From: Burkholderiales bacterium
Lineage (GTDB): Bacteria > Pseudomonadota > Gammaproteobacteria > Burkholderiales > Burkholderiaceae
Direction of reading: 5' to 3'
Assembly (NCBI GenBank): GCA_947372535.1
Contig: CANBUA010000130.1
Span: 1-12,252 of the forward strand
DNA: 12,252 nucleotides
The notes beneath the pieces were generated by a model. That model worked only from the letters and a program-made list of their open reading frames with translations, was not told where the DNA came from and ran no database searches. The position numbers and the translations under genes were made by a program. This document shows, in pieces, positions 1-7,364 of this stretch. How positions within the stretch are numbered: position 1 is the first letter of the stretch; every line of letters starts with the position of its first letter.

Positions 1-248
1 TCTGGCTTGGCCAGATCTTCCAAGGGCTCTTTGCGAGCCAACAGCAGATCGAGCAGGTCATTGTCGGACAGGTCCATCAACTCAAGCAAGCCCTGGACCA
101 GCGGCGTGGTCAGATTTGCGCCGTGTTGCTCAAAAAATCGCTCAATGAAGAGATCATTCTCAAGCAGGCCACGGCGGCATCGCCAGCGCAGCCGCCTCAG
201 CACGTCCGCATCGGGCGTGAGATCGGCGGCAATTGCTGGCGTGTTCAT
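1..248 (-). CDS. sdhE: SdhE/YgfY-family FAD assembly factor, C-terminus cut by window edge
   Basis: Small cytoplasmic protein that in this family promotes covalent attachment of FAD to the flavoprotein subunit SdhA. Eighty-two complete codons are visible and the frame is still open at the left edge. The diagnostic stretch is LRWRCRRGLLENDLFIERFF (residues about 20-39), which contains the family RGxxE motif (R26, G27, E30) needed for flavinylation. It is followed by an acidic LMDLSDNDLLDLLL helix typical of the family. The usual length is about 85-100 residues, so only a short tail is missing. The gene lies 23 nt downstream of sdhB, as the last visible gene of the sdh operon. I chose the ATG at 248. 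An in-frame ATG at 263 would add five residues, and neither start has a convincing ribosome binding site. Confidence 0.9.
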   Translation of the reverse strand, partial: MNTPAIAADLTPDADVLRRLRWRCRRGLLENDLFIERFFEQHGANLTTPLVQGLLELMDLSDNDLLDLLLARKEPLEDLAKP

Positions 249-271
249 CGCGTTCAAAGGCATCAATCAGA

Positions 272-973
272 TCAAACGGCGCGACGCACCATCAGTTCCT
301 TGATCTTGCCAATGGCCTTCGTGGGGTTCAGGCCCTTGGGGCAGACATCCACGCAGTTCATGATGGTGTGGCAACGGAACAGACGATAGGGGTCTTCGAG
401 GTTGTCCAGGCGGCCTGAGGTGTCTTCATCGCGGCTGTCGGCGATGAAGCGGTAGGCCTGCAGCAAACCGGCTGGGCCCACGAACTTGTCGGGGTTCCAC
501 CAGAAGCTCGGGCAGCTGGTCGAACAGCTGGCGCACAGGATGCACTCGTACAGGCCATCGAGCTCTTCGCGCTCTTCAGGCGACTGCAGGCGCTCTTTTT
601 CAGGCGGCGGCGTGTCGTTGACGAGGTAAGGCTTGATCGAGTTGTACTGCTTGAAGAACTGCGTCATGTCCACGATCAGGTCGCGGACCACGGGCAGACC
701 CGGCAGCGGCTTGAGCACGATGTTGCCCGGCAGGGTCAGCATGTTGGTCAGGCAGGCCAGGCCGTTCTTGCCATTGATGTTCATGGCGTCCGAACCGCAG
801 ACGCCTTCGCGGCAGGAGCGGCGGAAGGACAGCGTCGGGTCAACGGCCTTGAGCTTGATCAGGGCGTCCAGCAGCATGCGTTCATGGCCGTCGAGTTCGA
901 CCTCGAGCGTCTGCATGTAAGGCTTGGCATCCTTGTCTGGATCGTAGCGGTAGATCTGGAAAGTGCGCTTCAT
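272..973 (-). CDS. sdhB: succinate dehydrogenase iron-sulfur subunit
   Basis: Electron-transfer subunit of complex II, carrying electrons from the FAD of SdhA to ubiquinone on the cytoplasmic face of the inner membrane. It has 233 residues, normal for bacterial SdhB. The N-terminal plant-ferredoxin domain shows [10 protein letters not shown] with C54, C59 and C74 as [2Fe-2S] ligands; D62 stands where E. coli also has Asp. The C-terminal domain has [13 protein letters not shown] (C144, C147, C150, C154) and [14 protein letters not shown] (C201, C207, C211), the complete ligand set for the [4Fe-4S] and [3Fe-4S] clusters. The start is supported by AGGA eight bases before the ATG, in the 30-nt gap after sdhA. 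Nothing is missing or odd. Confidence 0.98.
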   Translation of the reverse strand: MKRTFQIYRYDPDKDAKPYMQTLEVELDGHERMLLDALIKLKAVDPTLSFRRSCREGVCGSDAMNINGKNGLACLTNMLTLPGNIVLKPLPGLPVVRDLIVDMTQFFKQYNSIKPYLVNDTPPPEKERLQSPEEREELDGLYECILCASCSTSCPSFWWNPDKFVGPAGLLQAYRFIADSRDEDTSGRLDNLEDPYRLFRCHTIMNCVDVCPKGLNPTKAIGKIKELMVRRAV

Positions 974-1003
974 GGGAGCAATCCTAAAAAGTGATGCCGT
1001 CGA

Positions 1004-2779
1004 TCAGAACGTGCGGACCTTCGGGGGAACGGATTCCACCGACAGAGGCGTGAGGTTCACCGGCTTGTAGTCCAGGCGATTGCCTTCGGCGTACCACAGC
1101 GAGTGCTTCATCCAGTTGGCATCGTCACGGTTGGGGAAGTCGTCGTGGGCATGGGCGCCACGGCTTTCCGGACGGGAGGCGGCGGCCACCATGGTGGCTT
1201 GCGCGGCTTCGATCAGGTTGTCGACTTCCAGGGCCTCGATGCGGGCCGTGTTGAACACCTTGGAGTTGTCCTGCAGACCGATGCTTTTCACGCGCTCGCG
1301 GACGGCCGCAATGCGCTGGACGCCTTCGTCCATGCTGGCCTGGGTGCGGAACACGCCAGCGTGCTTTTGCATGGTCGCGCGGATCTCGTTGGCCACATCC
1401 TGCGAGTACTCGCCGCTCTTGGCGCCATCGAGGCGGGCCAGGCGCGAGCGGGTGTAATCGGCCGCGTCTTTGGGCAGCGGCTTGTGGTGCTTGGTCTTGA
1501 GGTTGGTCTCGACGATGTGGTTGCCGGCCGCACGGCCGAAGACCAGCAAGTCCAGCAGCGAGTTGGTACCCAGGCGGTTGGCGCCGTGCACCGACACGCA
1601 AGAACACTCACCCACGGCATACAGGCCATTGACGATCTCATTGGGCTTGCCGTTGGCGGGCACCACCACTTGACCGTAGACATTGGTGGGGATGCCACCC
1701 ATCTGGTAATGGATGGTCGGCACCACGGGGATCGGCTCCTTGGTGATGTCGACGTTGGCGAAGTTGTGGCCAATCTCGAACACCGACGGCAGGCGCTTCA
1801 TGATGGTCTCAGCGCCCAGGTGGGTCATGTCCAGCAGGACGTAATCCTTGTTGGGACCGCAGCCACGGCCTTCCTTGATTTCCTGGTCCATGGAGCGGGA
1901 CACGAAGTCACGCGGAGCCAGGTCTTTCAAAGTGGGTGCGTAACGCTCCATGAAGCGCTCGCCATTGCTGTTGCGCAAAATAGCGCCTTCGCCACGGCAG
2001 CCTTCGGTCAGCAGCACGCCCGCGCCGGCCACGCCGGTGGGGTGGAACTGCCAGAACTCCATGTCTTCCAGCGGGATGCCGGCGCGTGCCGCCATGCCCA
2101 GGCCATCACCGGTGTTGATGAAGGCATTGGTGGAGGCCTGGTAGATGCGCCCTGCGCCGCCGGTGGCGAACAACACGGTCTTGGCGTGCAGCACATGCAG
2201 CTCGCCCGTTTCCATCTCCAGCGCGGTCACGCCGACGGCATCGCCTTCGGCGTCGCGGATGATGTCCAGCGCCATCCACTCGACAAAGAACTGCGTGCGG
2301 GCCTTGACGTTCTGCTGGTACAGCGTGTGCAACAGCGCGTGGCCGGTGCGGTCGGCTGCGGCGCAAGCGCGCTGCACGGGCTTTTCGCCGTAGTTGGCCG
2401 TGTGGCCACCGAAAGGGCGCTGATAAATCGTGCCGTCCGCGTTGCGGTCGAAGGGCATGCCGAAGTGTTCCAGCTCGTAGACCACCTTGGGTGCTTCACG
2501 GCACATGAACTCGATGGCATCCTGGTCGCCCAGCCAATCGGAGCCCTTGATGGTGTCGTAGAAGTGGTAGTGCCAATTGTCCTCGGACATGTTGCCCAGC
2601 GACGCACCGATGCCGCCTTGCGCGGCCACCGTGTGCGACCGCGTAGGAAAGACCTTGGACAGCACGGCCACGTTCAGGCCAGCCAAAGACAGTTGCAGCG
2701 AGGCGCGCATGCCCGAGCCACCGGCCCCGACGATCACGACATCGAACTTGCGTGTTGAAACAGAAGAAGTAGCGCTCAT
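1004..2779 (-). CDS. sdhA: succinate dehydrogenase flavoprotein subunit
   Basis: Catalytic subunit that oxidises succinate to fumarate using covalently bound FAD. It has 591 residues, the usual size. The N-terminal dinucleotide fold is DVVIVGAGGSGMRAS. SHTVAAQGG carries the FAD-linking histidine (H49). QFHPTG (H246) and LAPRDFVSR (R290) are active-site motifs, and HGANRLGTNSLLDLLVFG is the conserved second FAD-binding segment. The frame stays open 18 codons upstream to 2833, but that extension overlaps sdhD. The start chosen at 2779 begins MSATSSVS, lies 2 nt after the sdhD stop, and has GGAG nine bases ahead inside the sdhD 3' end, so translation is probably coupled to sdhD. Flavinylation is expected to need the SdhE encoded two genes downstream. 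Confidence 0.98.
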   Translation of the reverse strand: MSATSSVSTRKFDVVIVGAGGSGMRASLQLSLAGLNVAVLSKVFPTRSHTVAAQGGIGASLGNMSEDNWHYHFYDTIKGSDWLGDQDAIEFMCREAPKVVYELEHFGMPFDRNADGTIYQRPFGGHTANYGEKPVQRACAAADRTGHALLHTLYQQNVKARTQFFVEWMALDIIRDAEGDAVGVTALEMETGELHVLHAKTVLFATGGAGRIYQASTNAFINTGDGLGMAARAGIPLEDMEFWQFHPTGVAGAGVLLTEGCRGEGAILRNSNGERFMERYAPTLKDLAPRDFVSRSMDQEIKEGRGCGPNKDYVLLDMTHLGAETIMKRLPSVFEIGHNFANVDITKEPIPVVPTIHYQMGGIPTNVYGQVVVPANGKPNEIVNGLYAVGECSCVSVHGANRLGTNSLLDLLVFGRAAGNHIVETNLKTKHHKPLPKDAADYTRSRLARLDGAKSGEYSQDVANEIRATMQKHAGVFRTQASMDEGVQRIAAVRERVKSIGLQDNSKVFNTARIEALEVDNLIEAAQATMVAAASRPESRGAHAHDDFPNRDDANWMKHSLWYAEGNRLDYKPVNLTPLSVESVPPKVRTF

Positions 2780-2781
2780 TT

Positions 2782-3144
2782 TTACAGTCTCCACAGCACT
2801 TGGATGGCCCAGCCGGCGCAGCCCACGAGCCACACGATGGCGAACACTTGCAAACCCAGGCGGACGCCCACGGGCTTGATGTAATCCATGAAGATGTCAC
2901 GGACGCCGACCCAGGCGTGGTAAAGGATCGAGATGATGACGACGAAGGTGATGACCTTCATCCATTGCTGGGAGAAGATGGCCGACCACCGGTAGTAATC
3001 GACCGGGCCGCCCAGGATGACCTGCAGCAGCAGCACGACCGTGAACAAGGCCATGAGCAGGGCCGTGACACGCTGGGCCAGCCAGTCGCGCAGACCATAG
3101 TGCGCGCCGGTGACGATGCGCTGAGTGCCGTAGTTTTTAGACAT
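2782..3144 (-). CDS. sdhD: succinate dehydrogenase membrane anchor subunit SdhD
   Basis: Small cytochrome b556 anchor subunit of complex II, 120 residues with three hydrophobic helices (about 24-45, 60-80 and 94-117). By comparison with E. coli SdhD, H76 in ILYHAWVGVRD matches the heme b ligand and Y88 in MDYIKP matches the tyrosine at the ubiquinone site. The start is supported by AGGA eight bases before the ATG in the 22-nt gap after sdhC. The protein ends 2 nt before the sdhA start, which fits a single polycistronic message. Confidence 0.95.
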   Translation of the reverse strand: MSKNYGTQRIVTGAHYGLRDWLAQRVTALLMALFTVVLLLQVILGGPVDYYRWSAIFSQQWMKVITFVVIISILYHAWVGVRDIFMDYIKPVGVRLGLQVFAIVWLVGCAGWAIQVLWRL

Positions 3145-3166
3145 GTTGTTTTTCCTGCGTTCGAGA

Positions 3167-3607
3167 TCAGAACAGGCCGAAGAGCTTGGCGCCCAGCACG
3201 ATGGTCAACACCACGCTGGCCACCAGGGTGCCCACGGCGGTGTTGTGGCCCGACTGCTTGGTCACGGCGTCATGGTTGAGGTCCATGGCCAGGTGGCGTA
3301 CCCCGGCGATGAAGTGATGCAGATAGGCCCAGATCAGGCCCAGTGCGATCAGTTTGAAGAACCAGCCGGGCACCATGCCATCGGCGCAACCGACGCGGAA
3401 CACCGTGGTGAACTTGTCGTAGGAGATCTCGGAGGTCACGCTGGTGTCGAACATCCAGATGATGAAAGGCAGCAGCAGGAACATCACGACGCCGCTCACA
3501 CGGTGCAGGATCGAGACGATCCCGGCCGGCGGCAGGCGGTAACTGACAATGTCAGTGACGTGGATGTTCCGGAAGACGGGGCGGGGGGTTTTCGCGTTGT
3601 CGGCCAT
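3167..3607 (-). CDS. sdhC: succinate dehydrogenase cytochrome b556 subunit SdhC
   Basis: Large cytochrome b anchor of complex II and first gene of the sdh operon; 146 residues. The family signature SILHRVSG is at residues 32-39, and by alignment with E. coli S32 and R36 correspond to quinone-site residues. H98 in LHHFIAGVRHLAMD aligns with the second axial heme ligand, completing the pair with SdhD H76. There are three membrane helices: about 30-53, 83-104 and 124-145. The ATG at 3607 has no strong ribosome binding site, and the start rests on agreement with the family N-terminus (RPVFRNIHV preceding the first helix). The gene begins 70 nt after the GntR gene on the same strand, so it could be read from its own promoter, from gntR, or both. 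Confidence 0.95.
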   Translation of the reverse strand: MADNAKTPRPVFRNIHVTDIVSYRLPPAGIVSILHRVSGVVMFLLLPFIIWMFDTSVTSEISYDKFTTVFRVGCADGMVPGWFFKLIALGLIWAYLHHFIAGVRHLAMDLNHDAVTKQSGHNTAVGTLVASVVLTIVLGAKLFGLF

Positions 3608-3655
3608 GTTTGATGGGCTCTACCGAGCGTCGTGGAACGTTGACTAAAGATGTGA

Positions 3656-3686
3656 ATTTTAGGGCAAGCCCTGAAGATCAATTCAA
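3656..3686 (-). promoter_or_regulatory. weak candidate sigma-70 promoter for sdhC
   Basis: On the minus strand TAAAAT (3661 down to 3656) could serve as a -10 box and TTGAAT (3686 down to 3681, overlapping the end of gntR) as a -35 box. The 19-nt spacer is longer than ideal. It would start transcription about 42 nt before sdhC. No copy of the palindrome seen at 4627-4644 occurs here. This is inference from box similarity only. Confidence 0.3.
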
Positions 3687-4583
3687 CTCATTGCGGTAGT
3701 GATGCGCCTCCGTTCGGTACAAACCCCTGCGCAACTCCACCGGCTGGTCGTCATAAGTGCGCGACAGGCGCTCGACGCTCAACAGGGGCGTGCCCACGGG
3801 GGCGCTCAGCAGCGCGGCTTGGGCTTGATCAGCCAACACCGCCCGCAGCTTCTCTTCGGCCCGGATCATGCGGACGCCGAATTCGGTTTCGAACAGCCCG
3901 TACATCGGGCCTTTGTAATCGCTCAGCCGCTCGGCCGTCAGGCCCTTGAACAGGTGGCCGGGCAGCCAGATGTCGTCCAGCACCACGGGGCGGCCGGCGA
4001 AATGCATCACGCGGCGCACCTCGACCACGGTGTCGCCGGGCTTGAGGTTCAGGGCACGGGCGATGTCGGCAGGCGCGCGCAGGCGGCGGCAATCGAGCAG
4101 CTCGCGCTTGACGGGGCCGGCCAACTCAGGCTCATCGGGGGCCAGGCGCAGGAAGCGGTACTGGACACGCTCCTCGGCGTGGGTGGCCACAAAGGTGCCC
4201 TTGCCCTGGCGGCGCACCAGCAGGTTTTCGGACGACAGCTCGTCGATGGCTTTGCGGACGGTGCCCTGGCTGACCTTGAAGCGCGCGGCCAAGTCGATCT
4301 CGCTGGGGATGGCCTCACCCGGACGCCACTCGCCCGCCTGCAAGCTGCGCACGATGAGCGACTTGATCTGCTGGTAGAGCGGGCTGAAGGACGGTCCGGA
4401 AGCGGCTTGCGCGTCAGCCTCGGCGCCGGAGAGGGGCACCGATTCCACAGGGTTCTGTGAAGTTTGTGGCAAGGCGGGCAGCGACACGTAGGAGGGTCCG
4501 AGGGAGTCGAGGGTGAACGACGGCTTGAAATCTGGGCAGGCGCGGGTGAGCGCCAAGTGCGCCGGGGTCAGCGCGGTCTGCAT
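3678..4583 (-). CDS. GntR-family transcriptional regulator, HutC/UTRA type
   Basis: DNA-binding repressor or activator with an effector-binding UTRA domain; 301 residues. The GntR winged helix runs from about residue 66 (SFSPLYQQIKSLI) to 134, with the signature IPSEIDLAARFKVSQGTVRKA and the wing RRQGKGTFVATH. The UTRA domain fills about 150-297, including HFAGRPVVLDDIWLPG and LSVERLSRTYDDQPVELRR. It lies between sdhC (same strand, 70 nt downstream) and divergent mdh, so control of TCA-cycle genes is the natural inference. A perfect palindrome 44 nt before its start is a likely binding site, also suggesting autoregulation. About 65 residues rich in Pro, Ser and Ala precede the winged helix, longer than usual for the family. 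In-frame GTG codons at residues 33, 47 and 50 are alternative starts, but none has a good ribosome binding site. The effector is unknown. Confidence 0.9.
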   Translation of the reverse strand: MQTALTPAHLALTRACPDFKPSFTLDSLGPSYVSLPALPQTSQNPVESVPLSGAEADAQAASGPSFSPLYQQIKSLIVRSLQAGEWRPGEAIPSEIDLAARFKVSQGTVRKAIDELSSENLLVRRQGKGTFVATHAEERVQYRFLRLAPDEPELAGPVKRELLDCRRLRAPADIARALNLKPGDTVVEVRRVMHFAGRPVVLDDIWLPGHLFKGLTAERLSDYKGPMYGLFETEFGVRMIRAEEKLRAVLADQAQAALLSAPVGTPLLSVERLSRTYDDQPVELRRGLYRTEAHHYRNELN

Positions 4584-4626
4584 TGCACCACAAACAGGCG
4601 TGTTTCGTCCACCACTGAGGTGAATG

Positions 4627-4644
4627 ATGTCTTATATAAGACAT
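4627..4644. promoter_or_regulatory. perfect 18-bp palindrome, probable GntR operator
   Basis: ATGTCTTATATAAGACAT reads identically on both strands, with its centre between 4635 and 4636. It lies 44 nt upstream of the gntR start codon and ends 6 nt before the -35 box of the mdh promoter candidate. GntR-family dimers typically bind short AT-centred palindromes of this kind near their own genes. A TATATA within the palindrome could also act as the -10 box for gntR itself, which would make the site autorepressive. The palindrome is seen directly; its binding protein is inferred. Confidence 0.75.
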
Positions 4645-4650
4645 AAGAGG

Positions 4651-4679
4651 TTGACGAGCGAGCGGGATGGTCCTAGACT
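4651..4679 (+). promoter_or_regulatory. sigma-70 promoter candidate for mdh
   Basis: TTGACG (4651-4656) and TAGACT (4674-4679) are separated by exactly 17 nt, predicting a start near 4686 and a leader of about 70 nt before mdh. A TACAAT at 4692-4697 is a better -10 sequence but lacks a matching -35. The palindrome at 4627-4644 abuts the -35 box from upstream, centred near -50, a position compatible with either activation or interference. Confidence 0.6.
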
Positions 4680-4756
4680 CCCGCGCAGCGTTACAATCAA
4701 GGGTTGTCTCCTAGTCCCTTGATCCTTCCCTTTTTCTTTCTATCTCGGAGTTGCAC

Positions 4757-5743
4757 ATGAGCAAATCACCCGTTCGCGTGGCCGTCACTGGCGCCGCTGG
4801 TCAAATCGGCTACGCCCTGTTGTTCCGCATCGCCTCTGGCGAAATGCTCGGCAAGGACCAGCCCGTGATCCTGCAACTGCTGGAGATCCCCGACGAGAAG
4901 GCTCAGAACGCGCTCAAGGGCGTGATCATGGAACTCGAAGACTGCGCCTTCCCCCTGCTGGCTGGTGTCGAAGCCCACTCCGACCCCCTGACCGCCTTCA
5001 AGGACACCGACTACGCCCTGCTGGTCGGCGCCCGCCCACGTGGTCCTGGCATGGAGCGCGCCGACCTGCTGGCCGCCAACGCCCAGATCTTCACCGCTCA
5101 AGGCAAGGCCCTGAACGCTGTCGCATCGCGCAATGTCAAGGTGCTGGTCGTGGGCAACCCCGCCAACACCAACGCCTACATCGCCATGAAGTCGGCCCCT
5201 GACCTGCCTGCGAAGAACTTCACGGCCATGCTGCGCCTGGACCACAACCGCGCTGCTTCGCAACTGGCCGCCAAGACCGGCAAGCCCGTCGCCTCGATTG
5301 AGAAGCTGGCCGTGTGGGGCAACCACTCGCCCACGATGTACGCCGACTACCGCTTCGCCACCATCGACGGCGCTTCGGTCAAGGACATGATCAACGACGC
5401 CGTCTGGAACAGCGACGTCTTCCTGCCCACCGTCGGCAAGCGCGGCGCGGCCATCATCGCCGCCCGTGGCGTGTCCTCGGCTGCCTCGGCCGCCAACGCC
5501 GCCATCGACCACATGCGCGACTGGGCCCTGGGCACCAACGGCAAGTGGGTCACCATGGGCGTGCCTTCCAAGGGCGAGTACGGCATCCCCGCCGAAGTCG
5601 TGTTCGGCTACCCCGTGACCTGCGAAGGTGGCGAGTACAAGCTGGTCGAAGGCCTGCCGATTGATGCCTTCTCGCAAGAGTGCATCAACAAGACCCTGGC
5701 CGAGCTGCAAGGCGAGCAAGACGGCGTCAAGCACCTGCTGTGA
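4757..5743 (+). CDS. mdh: malate dehydrogenase (NAD-dependent, LDH-like fold)
   Basis: Interconverts malate and oxaloacetate in the TCA cycle, in the cytoplasm. It has 328 residues, full length for the type-2 bacterial enzyme. The NAD-binding loop is TGAAGQIG (residues 11-18), with E43 at the end of the second strand as is usual for NAD specificity. The mobile loop [11 protein letters not shown] supplies the substrate arginines (R93 and R95, next to R101), LDHNR holds D162 and R165, and [11 protein letters not shown] contains the catalytic H190. The ATG at 4757 follows CGGAG (4746-4750) with a 6-nt gap. A TTG two codons earlier lies too close to that site. The gene is divergent from gntR and followed by a strong terminator, so it is probably monocistronic. 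Confidence 0.98.
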   Translation: MSKSPVRVAVTGAAGQIGYALLFRIASGEMLGKDQPVILQLLEIPDEKAQNALKGVIMELEDCAFPLLAGVEAHSDPLTAFKDTDYALLVGARPRGPGMERADLLAANAQIFTAQGKALNAVASRNVKVLVVGNPANTNAYIAMKSAPDLPAKNFTAMLRLDHNRAASQLAAKTGKPVASIEKLAVWGNHSPTMYADYRFATIDGASVKDMINDAVWNSDVFLPTVGKRGAAIIAARGVSSAASAANAAIDHMRDWALGTNGKWVTMGVPSKGEYGIPAEVVFGYPVTCEGGEYKLVEGLPIDAFSQECINKTLAELQGEQDGVKHLL

Positions 5744-5758
5744 TCGCCTGCTGAAGCG

Positions 5759-5772
5759 GGGGCTTAAGCCCC
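5759..5772. repeat. 14-bp perfect palindrome after mdh
   Basis: GGGGCTTAAGCCCC is self-complementary and begins 15 nt past the mdh stop. It is followed only by TCTTT, so as a terminator it would be weak. It may add to the stronger hairpin that follows, or protect the 3' end of the mdh message. Confidence 0.5.
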
Positions 5773-5778
5773 TCTTTG

Positions 5779-5810
5779 AAAAAGCCGACGCTTGGAAGTC
5801 GGCTTTTTTT
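5779..5810 (+). terminator. intrinsic terminator of mdh
   Basis: An 11-bp perfect stem, AAAAAGCCGAC (5779-5789) with GTCGGCTTTTT (5798-5808), closes an 8-nt loop and runs into a T tract ending at 5810. This is a textbook rho-independent terminator 35 nt after the mdh stop. The A/T flanks also allow function on the other strand, but no minus-strand gene ends here. Confidence 0.92.
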
Positions 5811-5826
5811 CGTCCAAACTCGGTGC

Positions 5827-6846
5827 ATGCACTCATCCATCACCGCGATCCACCCCCGCCAGGCGCTGTTTGGCGCGGAGCACCCCCACCACCGCCTGCC
5901 GGTCTGCGACCACTACGCTGGCGTCGAGGCACGCATGCGCAAGAGCCTGACCCTGCAGGCCGAGATGGCCGACAAGGCCGGGCGAGCGGTCTTCGATGTC
6001 ACCCTGGACCTGGAAGATGGCGCACCTGTGGGCGGCGAGCACGACCAGGCCATGCTGGTGGCTGAACTGATCAACAGCAGCGCCAACCAACTGGGACGCA
6101 TCGGCGTGCGGGTGCATGACTTCCAGCACCGCCGCTTTGAGGATGATGTGGACACGCTCATCCGCCATGCCGGCCACCGGCTGGCCTACATCATGGTGCC
6201 CAAGCTGGCTGGCACGGAGGAAGCGCGCAAGGCCATCGATGCCATCAAGGACGCCCGGCTCAAGCATGGCGTGGGGCACATCGTGCCGGTGCATGGCTTG
6301 ATCGAAACCCACCGCGCCTTGCAGGAAGTGGCCGACATCGCCGCCCTGCCCGGCCTGGAGTCCCTGTCCTTCGGGCTGATGGACTTTGTCTCGGAGCACC
6401 GCGGTGCCATCCCGGCCTCGGCGATGAGCGTGGCAGGCCAGTTCAGCCATCCGCTGGTGATGCGGGCCAAGCTGGAGATCGCCGCAGCCTGTCATGCGGC
6501 GGCGATCACGCCCTCGCATTGCGTGGTCACCGAATTCAAGGATCAGCGCGCTTTAGGCCAAGCCGCTGAGCGCGCCGCGCGCGAGCTGGGCTACACGCGC
6601 ATGTGGAGCATTCACCCGGACCAGGTGCCCGTCATCATCGATGCGTTCGCCCCCGTGGTCGCCGAGGTGGACGACGCGGTGGAGATCCTGAGCGCTGCCC
6701 AGGCCGCGCACTGGGCCCCGACTGCCCACCGCGGTGTGCTGCACGACCGCGCCAGCTACCGCCATTACTGGTACGTGCTGGAGCGCGCCTGGCTCACGGG
6801 CCAGCCCTTGCCCGCCGAGATCGAATCGGCATTCTTCAGCGCTTGA
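5827..6846 (+). CDS. HpcH/HpaI aldolase-family CoA-ester lyase (CitE-like)
   Basis: Predicted cytoplasmic TIM-barrel lyase of the citrate lyase beta / malyl-CoA lyase superfamily, which cleaves or forms 3-hydroxyacyl-CoA esters with Mg2+. It has 339 residues. Family features are LDLEDGAP (about 60-67), VRVHD with the conserved arginine (R95), VHGLIET with metal ligand E160, SFGLMDF with metal ligand D186, and WSIHPDQV (260-267). The true substrate cannot be read from sequence; malyl-, citramalyl- and methylmalyl-CoA are all used in this superfamily. The frame is open back to 5776, but that part lies inside the mdh terminator, so the ATG at 5827 is preferred. No ribosome binding site precedes it, and it starts only 17 nt after the terminator. 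Its stop overlaps the next gene's start. Confidence 0.88.
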   Translation: MHSSITAIHPRQALFGAEHPHHRLPVCDHYAGVEARMRKSLTLQAEMADKAGRAVFDVTLDLEDGAPVGGEHDQAMLVAELINSSANQLGRIGVRVHDFQHRRFEDDVDTLIRHAGHRLAYIMVPKLAGTEEARKAIDAIKDARLKHGVGHIVPVHGLIETHRALQEVADIAALPGLESLSFGLMDFVSEHRGAIPASAMSVAGQFSHPLVMRAKLEIAAACHAAAITPSHCVVTEFKDQRALGQAAERAARELGYTRMWSIHPDQVPVIIDAFAPVVAEVDDAVEILSAAQAAHWAPTAHRGVLHDRASYRHYWYVLERAWLTGQPLPAEIESAFFSA

Positions 6847-7331
6847 TGTACACCTTGCTGTTGGGTGATTCAGAAGTGCGGGCGGTCCGACAAGTGCCGC
6901 AGGCGCCGGAACAAGGCGGTGCGCCACCAGTTCGCACTCGGATCGCCGTCGAGCTATCGGCAGCGCGGGTGCATTGGCATGAGGGTGTGGCCAACACCTC
7001 CGACGCGCGGTTTCATCGGCCCGTCGAGGGCTACCTCAAGCCCTTGACCATCTGGCTGGACGATGCCCTTTGCACCGTGTCCGACGACGCCAGCACTTTG
7101 GCAGACTGCTACGGGGCTGTCACCGAGGGCACGATCCAGCGGCGCACGGTGAACCACCCGGGCGAGATGCACGACGAGGTGCTCCGCACCATCGCCCTGC
7201 CCCTGACGCACTCAGGCCCAATCAGCTTGACCCTGCACATGCAAGCCCGTGCCACCTGGCAATTCAGCGCCACCAGCATCCGCATCGACCTGCCGCCAGA
7301 TGCGCAGTTCCGCCAATCGATGGCCTGCTGA
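6846..7331 (+). CDS. uncharacterised 161-residue protein coupled to the CoA-ester lyase
   Basis: I do not recognise this protein. Its ATG shares one base with the TGA of the lyase gene (TGATG), so translation is probably coupled and the two products may act together. There is no signal peptide or membrane segment. The predicted character is a soluble, beta-rich domain, with alternating hydrophobic strands near the C-terminus (TIALPLTHSGPISLTLHMQA and WQFSATSIRIDLP). Other notable stretches are RFHRPVEGYLKPLTIWLDD (about 51-69) and TVNHPGEMHDEVLRTIALPL. There are two cysteines, C88 and the C-terminal residue. It ends 33 nt before the convergent radical SAM gene, with no obvious terminator between them. 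That the frame is real is supported by the overlap and protein-like composition. The function is unknown. Confidence 0.72.
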   Translation: MYTLLLGDSEVRAVRQVPQAPEQGGAPPVRTRIAVELSAARVHWHEGVANTSDARFHRPVEGYLKPLTIWLDDALCTVSDDASTLADCYGAVTEGTIQRRTVNHPGEMHDEVLRTIALPLTHSGPISLTLHMQARATWQFSATSIRIDLPPDAQFRQSMAC

Positions 7332-7364
7332 AGAAGGCTTCGACGCTCAAGGCTGTCACCCCAT

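Noticed and set aside
1103..2758. 551-codon open frame on the plus strand opposite sdhA
   Set aside because: It is the antisense shadow of sdhA in GC-rich DNA; its translation is dominated by His, Val, Asp and Gly with no domain, and sdhA is certain.
2780..2833. 18-codon N-terminal extension of sdhA
   Set aside because: It would overlap the sdhD coding end; the ATG at 2779 has a GGAG site at correct spacing and matches family N-termini.
3661..3672. Short inverted repeat AGGGCAAGCCCT between gntR and sdhC as a terminator
   Set aside because: The stem is 5 bp with only a 2-nt loop and no T tract, so it cannot form a working hairpin.
3699..4460. 253-codon open frame on the plus strand opposite gntR
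   Set aside because: Antisense shadow of a clear GntR/UTRA protein with low-complexity composition.
4766..5836. 356-codon open frame on the minus strand opposite mdh
   Set aside because: Antisense shadow of mdh that also crosses the mdh terminator; no recognisable domain and no ribosome binding site.
5833..6519. 228-codon open frame on the minus strand opposite the CoA-ester lyase
   Set aside because: Antisense shadow of a well-supported lyase.
7332..7364. Possible terminator between the convergent 161-residue gene and the radical SAM gene
   Set aside because: Only partial AAGGCT direct repeats are present; no stem with a T tract on either strand.
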